64,000 bases of DNA from Pseudoroseicyclus tamaricis (GTDB lineage: Bacteria; Pseudomonadota; Alphaproteobacteria; Rhodobacterales; Rhodobacteraceae): positions 1 through 64,000 of the forward strand of contig NZ_JAAFYS010000002.1 in NCBI RefSeq assembly GCF_012070395.1. The letters are read 5' to 3'. The notes under the pieces are model-generated. The model had not been told where the DNA came from. It saw nothing but the letters and a program-made list of their open reading frames with translations, and did no database searches. Positions 60,908 to 64,000 of the stretch are shown in pieces (position 1 is the stretch's first letter; every line of letters starts with the position of its first letter). Position numbers and translations under genes: made by a program.

Positions 60908-61999
60908 ATGGGGGTGCCGAGGATGACGTTTTCTCAAGTGACAGCAGTGGATCACCGGGTGGCAGGGCTGCCGGAATGGGTGCCGGAGGCGGTGCATCAC
61001 TACCTCAAACACACCGAGGGCGGCCGCCCGATCCGGGCGCTGGCGCGAGCGGCGGATGTCCATGCCTCCACGATCCTGCGGCAGGTGCGGCGCATGGAGG
61101 CGCGGCGGGACGACCCGCTGGTCGACGGGGCGTTGCGCCGGCTCGCGCAGATTTCTGCGAAGCGGGTCTCCGGCAAGGGCGCCGGGGAGGCGCTGCCGGG
61201 CGGCGCCAGCTTCGAGCGGGAGGCGCGGCGCCTGCTCACCCGCCTTGCCCGCCGGGGGACGGTGCTGGCTGTGGCGCGAGACATGGACATGGGCGTCATC
61301 GTTTCCGAAGACGAAACAGGCGAGGTGCGCCGGGAGGCGACAGTGGAGCGCGGCTTCGCCGAGACGCTGGCGCTGCGCGACTGGATCGAGCCGCAGGACC
61401 CGGCGGCCCGCATCCTCCGCTACGTCCTCACCGCCGCCGGCCGCGCCGCCCTGCGCGATTTCGGGCCGGAGCCGGGCTTCTCCGAGGCGCAGGCCGGCTT
61501 CCGCCGCCTCGGCGAGTCGGAGGAGAGCGATGCGCGGCTGCGGCACATGCGCTCCGCCCTCGCCGAGAGCCCGCTCTCCGGCCTCGCCCGCCGGCGCGAC
61601 CGCAAGGGCAAGCCCTTCCTGCCGCGCCCGCTGGTGGCGGCAGGGGAGCGGATGCGCGAGGATTACGAGCTCTCCCGCCTCGGCCCGCCGCTTCAGGCCG
61701 CGTGGGAGGCGCATGTGGAGGCCGGAGCGCCGACCGCCTTCGATCCCCCCGCTCCGCCCGCCGGCGATGCGGGGGCGGAGGCGGCGCGCGAGCGGCTGCT
61801 CACGGCGCTGGAGGAGCTGGGCCCCGGCCTCGCCGATGTCGCCCTGCGCTGCTGCTGCTTCCTCGAAGGGATGGAGGCGCTGGAGCGCCGCATGGGCTGG
61901 TCGGCCCGCTCCGGCAAGGTCGTCCTGCGGATCGCGCTGCAGCGGCTGGAGCGGCATTACGAGACGACGGGGGGGCGCTACGCGCCGATGATCGGCTAG
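60908..61999 (+). CDS. DUF6456 helix-turn-helix protein
   Basis: The 363-residue protein has an N-terminal helix-turn-helix (about 35-65, GGRPIRALARAADVHASTILRQVRRME) and a C-terminal DUF6456 domain (about 225-355, with LLTALEELGPGLADVALRCCCFLEGMEALERRMGWSARSGKVVLRIALQRLERHY). The CCCF cluster is characteristic. It is a probable DNA-binding regulator of Rhodobacterales; targets are unknown. An ATG five codons later (60923) has a G-rich ribosome site and may be the true start. The TAG stop overlaps the 3' end of the DUF2474 gene by four bases. Confidence 0.78.
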   Translation: MGVPRMTFSQVTAVDHRVAGLPEWVPEAVHHYLKHTEGGRPIRALARAADVHASTILRQVRRMEARRDDPLVDGALRRLAQISAKRVSGKGAGEALPGGASFEREARRLLTRLARRGTVLAVARDMDMGVIVSEDETGEVRREATVERGFAETLALRDWIEPQDPAARILRYVLTAAGRAALRDFGPEPGFSEAQAGFRRLGESEESDARLRHMRSALAESPLSGLARRRDRKGKPFLPRPLVAAGERMREDYELSRLGPPLQAAWEAHVEAGAPTAFDPPAPPAGDAGAEAARERLLTALEELGPGLADVALRCCCFLEGMEALERRMGWSARSGKVVLRIALQRLERHYETTGGRYAPMIG

Positions 62000-62106
62000 T
62001 AGGGCAGCGTCATCCGGATGATCCAGGCCACCGTTCCGACGGTGGCCACCCCGACCAGCCAGAGCCCGACGAACCACGCGACCCGCTTCGGCCAGCCACG
62101 CTTCAC
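61996..62106 (-). CDS. DUF2474 small subunit of cytochrome bd (CydX-like)
   Basis: The 36-residue single-helix protein (KRGWPKRVAWFVGLWLVGVATVGTVAWIIRMTLPY) ends in MTLPY as DUF2474 proteins do. Such genes follow cydB in cyanide-insensitive oxidase operons and probably serve like CydX to stabilise the enzyme. The start is a GTG at 62106, 25 bp after the cydB stop; a G-run lies upstream. An upstream start overlapping the cydB stop cannot be excluded. Confidence 0.75.
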   Translation of the reverse strand: MKRGWPKRVAWFVGLWLVGVATVGTVAWIIRMTLPY

Positions 62107-62131
62107 GGGCGGCCCCCCGGAAGGGCGGGGC

Positions 62132-63163
62132 TCAATGGTAGCCCGCCTCGGGATCGACCTTGCCGCGGAAGACCCAGTAGGCATAGGCGGTGTAGGCGAG
62201 GATGATCGGGATCAGCACCGAGGCGCCGATCAGCATGAAGACCTGGCTGTTGCGCGGCGCCGCCGCCTCCCAGATCGTCACCTCCGTCGGCACGATGTAG
62301 GGATACATCGACACGCCCAGCCCCCCGAAGCCGAGGATGAAGAGCCCCAGCGCGAGCAGGAAGGGGATCACGTCGCGCCCTTTTCCGCGGAGGGACGCCC
62401 CCAGCGCAGCGCCGAGCGCGAGGACGGCGACAGCCACCGCGACGGCGAGGCCGGTGCCCCAGCCGCCGAACCAGCGCAGGTAGTAGCCCTCCTGCAGGAA
62501 CGGCGTCCAGATGCTGACGATGCCGATGAAGATCACCGTGCCGACCATCAGCACCAGCGCCTTGCGGCGCATTCGCGCCTGCAGGTCGCCGGTCGTCTTC
62601 GCGACCAGCCAGCAGGCGCCGAGCAGCATGTAGCCGACCATCACCGCCACCCCGACGAGCAGCGAGAAGGGGGTCAGCCAGTCCCACCAGCCGCCGGCAT
62701 ATTGGCGGGCGGCCTCGTCGATGTTGATGCCCTGCAGCAGGCCCCCCAGCGTCACGCCCTGCGCCAGCGCGGCGAGGGCGGAGCCGAGGATGAAGGCCCA
62801 GTCCCACAGCCAGCGGCGGCGGCCGGAGCGCCAGCGAAACTCGAACGCCACGCCGCGAAAGACGAGCGCCAGCAGCATGGCGATGATCGGTGCATAGAGT
62901 GCCGGCAGGATCAGCGCGTAGGCCAGCGGAAAGGCCGCCAGCAGCCCGCCGCCGCCGAGCACGAGCCACGTCTCGTTGCCGTCCCAGATGGGGGCGACGG
63001 AGTTCATCATCACGTCGCGGTCCCGCCGGTTCCGCTCGGTGGCGAAGAGCATGCCGAGGCCGAGGTCGAACCCGTCGAGGATGACGTAGACGAGCACCGC
63101 GAAGGCGATGACGAAGGCCCAGATGATCGTCAGATCGAAGGAGATCCCCTCAACGAGCGGCAT
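62132..63163 (-). CDS. cydB: Cytochrome bd-type quinol oxidase subunit II
   Basis: CydB is the non-haem partner of CydA in the bd oxidase, which reduces oxygen with quinol at low oxygen or under stress. The 343-residue protein has eight or nine helices. It starts with IIWAFVIAFAVLVYVILDGFDLGLGMLF and carries NSVAPIWDGNETWLVLGGGGLLAAFPLAYA near the first loop. I use the ATG at 63163, which overlaps the cydA 3' end by 14 bp. The DUF2474 gene follows. Confidence 0.95.
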   Translation of the reverse strand: MPLVEGISFDLTIIWAFVIAFAVLVYVILDGFDLGLGMLFATERNRRDRDVMMNSVAPIWDGNETWLVLGGGGLLAAFPLAYALILPALYAPIIAMLLALVFRGVAFEFRWRSGRRRWLWDWAFILGSALAALAQGVTLGGLLQGINIDEAARQYAGGWWDWLTPFSLLVGVAVMVGYMLLGACWLVAKTTGDLQARMRRKALVLMVGTVIFIGIVSIWTPFLQEGYYLRWFGGWGTGLAVAVAVAVLALGAALGASLRGKGRDVIPFLLALGLFILGFGGLGVSMYPYIVPTEVTIWEAAAPRNSQVFMLIGASVLIPIILAYTAYAYWVFRGKVDPEAGYH

Positions 63164-64000
63164 TGGGTGCCCCTTTCTTGATCCGCTCCGCCTCGCCCGG
63201 CGCGGGCGTGATGCCGGCAGCCCGGTAGGGCCCTTCCACCGCATCCTTGAGGCGGGATTCGCCCAGATCCGGTGTGTGGTGCATGAGGCGGAGGATATAG
63301 ACCGTCCCCGCCCCGAAGACGGCGAAGTAGATCACCACGAAGGCGACGAGGGAGGTGCCGACCGCCGGCGCATCCAGAGGCGCGGCGCTCTCGGCCGTGC
63401 GAAGCATGCCGTAGACGGTGTAGGGCTGGCGCCCGACCTCTGTGGTGATCCACCCCGCGAGCACGGCGATGAGGCCGGAGGGGCCCATCAGCGTCGCCGC
63501 CCGGTGCAGCCAGGGCGAGTCGTAGAGCCGGCCGCGGAAGCGCGCGATCAGCGACCACAGCCCCAACCCCAGCATGGCGAAGCCGATGGCCACCATGATG
63601 CGGAAGGACCAGAAGACGATGCCGACCGGCGGCTGCTCGTCATCGGGCACCGTGTCGAGCCCGTCGAGCGGCGCATCGAGGCTGTGCTTGAGGATCAGCG
63701 AGGAAAGCTTGGGGATGCCGATGGCGTAGTCGAGCGTCTGCGTCTCGTCATTGGGGATGCCGAAGAGGTAGAGCGGCGCGCCGTCGGGGTGGCTCTCGTA
63801 ATGCCCCTCCATCGCCATCACCTTGGCGGGCTGATGCTCCAGCGTGTTCAGCCCGTGCTGGTCGCCGAGGAAGATCTGCACGGGCGCCACGATCGTCGCC
63901 ATCCACATGGCCATGGAGAACATCGTTCGCGTTGCCGCCGTCGCCGGCCGGTTTTTGCGGCGGTGGCCGAGGAGGTGCGCCGCCGCAACGCCGCCGACGA
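63150..64000 (-). CDS. cydA: Cytochrome bd-type quinol oxidase subunit I (5' end outside the window)
   Basis: This is the C-terminal part (about 283 residues) of CydA; the N-terminus with the first haem ligands lies beyond the right edge. Visible are GVAAAHLLGHRRKN, FSMAMWMATIVAPVQIFLGDQHG, the short Q-loop region, and GWITTEVGRQPYTVYGMLRTAESAAP. The last segment is typical of the cyanide-insensitive (CioA) branch, which has a short Q loop and haem b595/d variants. With cydB and DUF2474 this is a complete cio-type operon apart from the missing start. Confidence 0.93.
   Translation of the reverse strand, partial: VGGVAAAHLLGHRRKNRPATAATRTMFSMAMWMATIVAPVQIFLGDQHGLNTLEHQPAKVMAMEGHYESHPDGAPLYLFGIPNDETQTLDYAIGIPKLSSLILKHSLDAPLDGLDTVPDDEQPPVGIVFWSFRIMVAIGFAMLGLGLWSLIARFRGRLYDSPWLHRAATLMGPSGLIAVLAGWITTEVGRQPYTVYGMLRTAESAAPLDAPAVGTSLVAFVVIYFAVFGAGTVYILRLMHHTPDLGESRLKDAVEGPYRAAGITPAPGEAERIKKGAPNAAR

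Noticed and set aside
1-64000. CRISPR array
   Set aside because: No set of short direct repeats with regular unique spacers is visible. The repeats found are palindromes or dispersed pairs.

Overview
The window is chromosomal DNA of high GC content from an alphaproteobacterium, most likely a Rhodobacterales species of the Roseobacter/Paracoccus type. The basis is gene content and order: pyrH-frr-uppS-cdsA-dxr-rseP-bamA-skp-fabZ-lpxA-lpxI-lpxB, a ChpT phosphotransferase, an ornithine-lipid acyltransferase pair, the DUF6477/DUF6456 pair, a cyanide-insensitive-type cytochrome bd operon, an MttB-family methyltransferase, and an EcfG-type (alphaproteobacterial general stress) promoter. No species is assigned.

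1-5.6 kb is a decayed genomic island at the 3' end of a tRNA-Asn gene (5607-5681, minus). It holds a large tyrosine integrase broken by several stops and frameshifts (3558-5496), a MobC-like mobilisation protein, a small unknown protein, a phospholipase-D-fold protein cut by an in-frame amber codon, and a second, small integrase pseudogene enclosed by 110-bp inverted repeats.

5.7-18 kb holds an MBL-fold hydrolase, an EnvZ-like kinase without an adjacent response regulator, and an oligopeptide ABC transporter operon (Tat-exported binding protein, two permeases, a 58-residue glycine-zipper protein and a fused two-domain ATPase) next to a GST and an AraC regulator. Two intergenic stretches (8.0-8.34 and 16.92-17.1 kb) carry the same composite dispersed repeat in opposite orientation. 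miaA follows.

18-31 kb is the housekeeping envelope cluster, running from UMP kinase and ribosome recycling through undecaprenyl-PP synthesis, CDP-DAG, the MEP pathway, RseP, the BAM complex and lipid A synthesis. A 53-residue membrane protein sits between rseP and bamA. lpxD is not in the cluster.

31-43.7 kb: two c-type cytochromes with a divergent LysR regulator, chpT, DUF3553, olsB-olsA, a ThiE-like protein, a TfoX-like protein, trmJ, ctaA, an M32 carboxypeptidase, a divergent DUF1127/MocR pair with a strong promoter and repeated boxes, then rplM-rpsI ended by a clear terminator.

43.7-56 kb: a secreted protein of unknown function, a PotABC-type ABC transporter lacking a binding-protein gene, a striking array of perfect palindromes (48068-48192), tetR-ppk2, an alpha/beta hydrolase, metA with the acetyl-CoA-type glutamate, a P-loop ATPase, two EamA transporters, a FadL-family porin and a 54-residue zinc-ribbon membrane protein.

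56-64 kb: guaA, a DUF892 ferritin-like stress protein under an EcfG-type promoter, a pyrrolysine-free MttB homologue, DUF6477/DUF6456, and a cydA-cydB-DUF2474 operon whose cydA runs off the right edge. Four convergent gene pairs overlap at their 3' ends. Large open frames antisense to many of these genes are GC-codon shadows and are left out.
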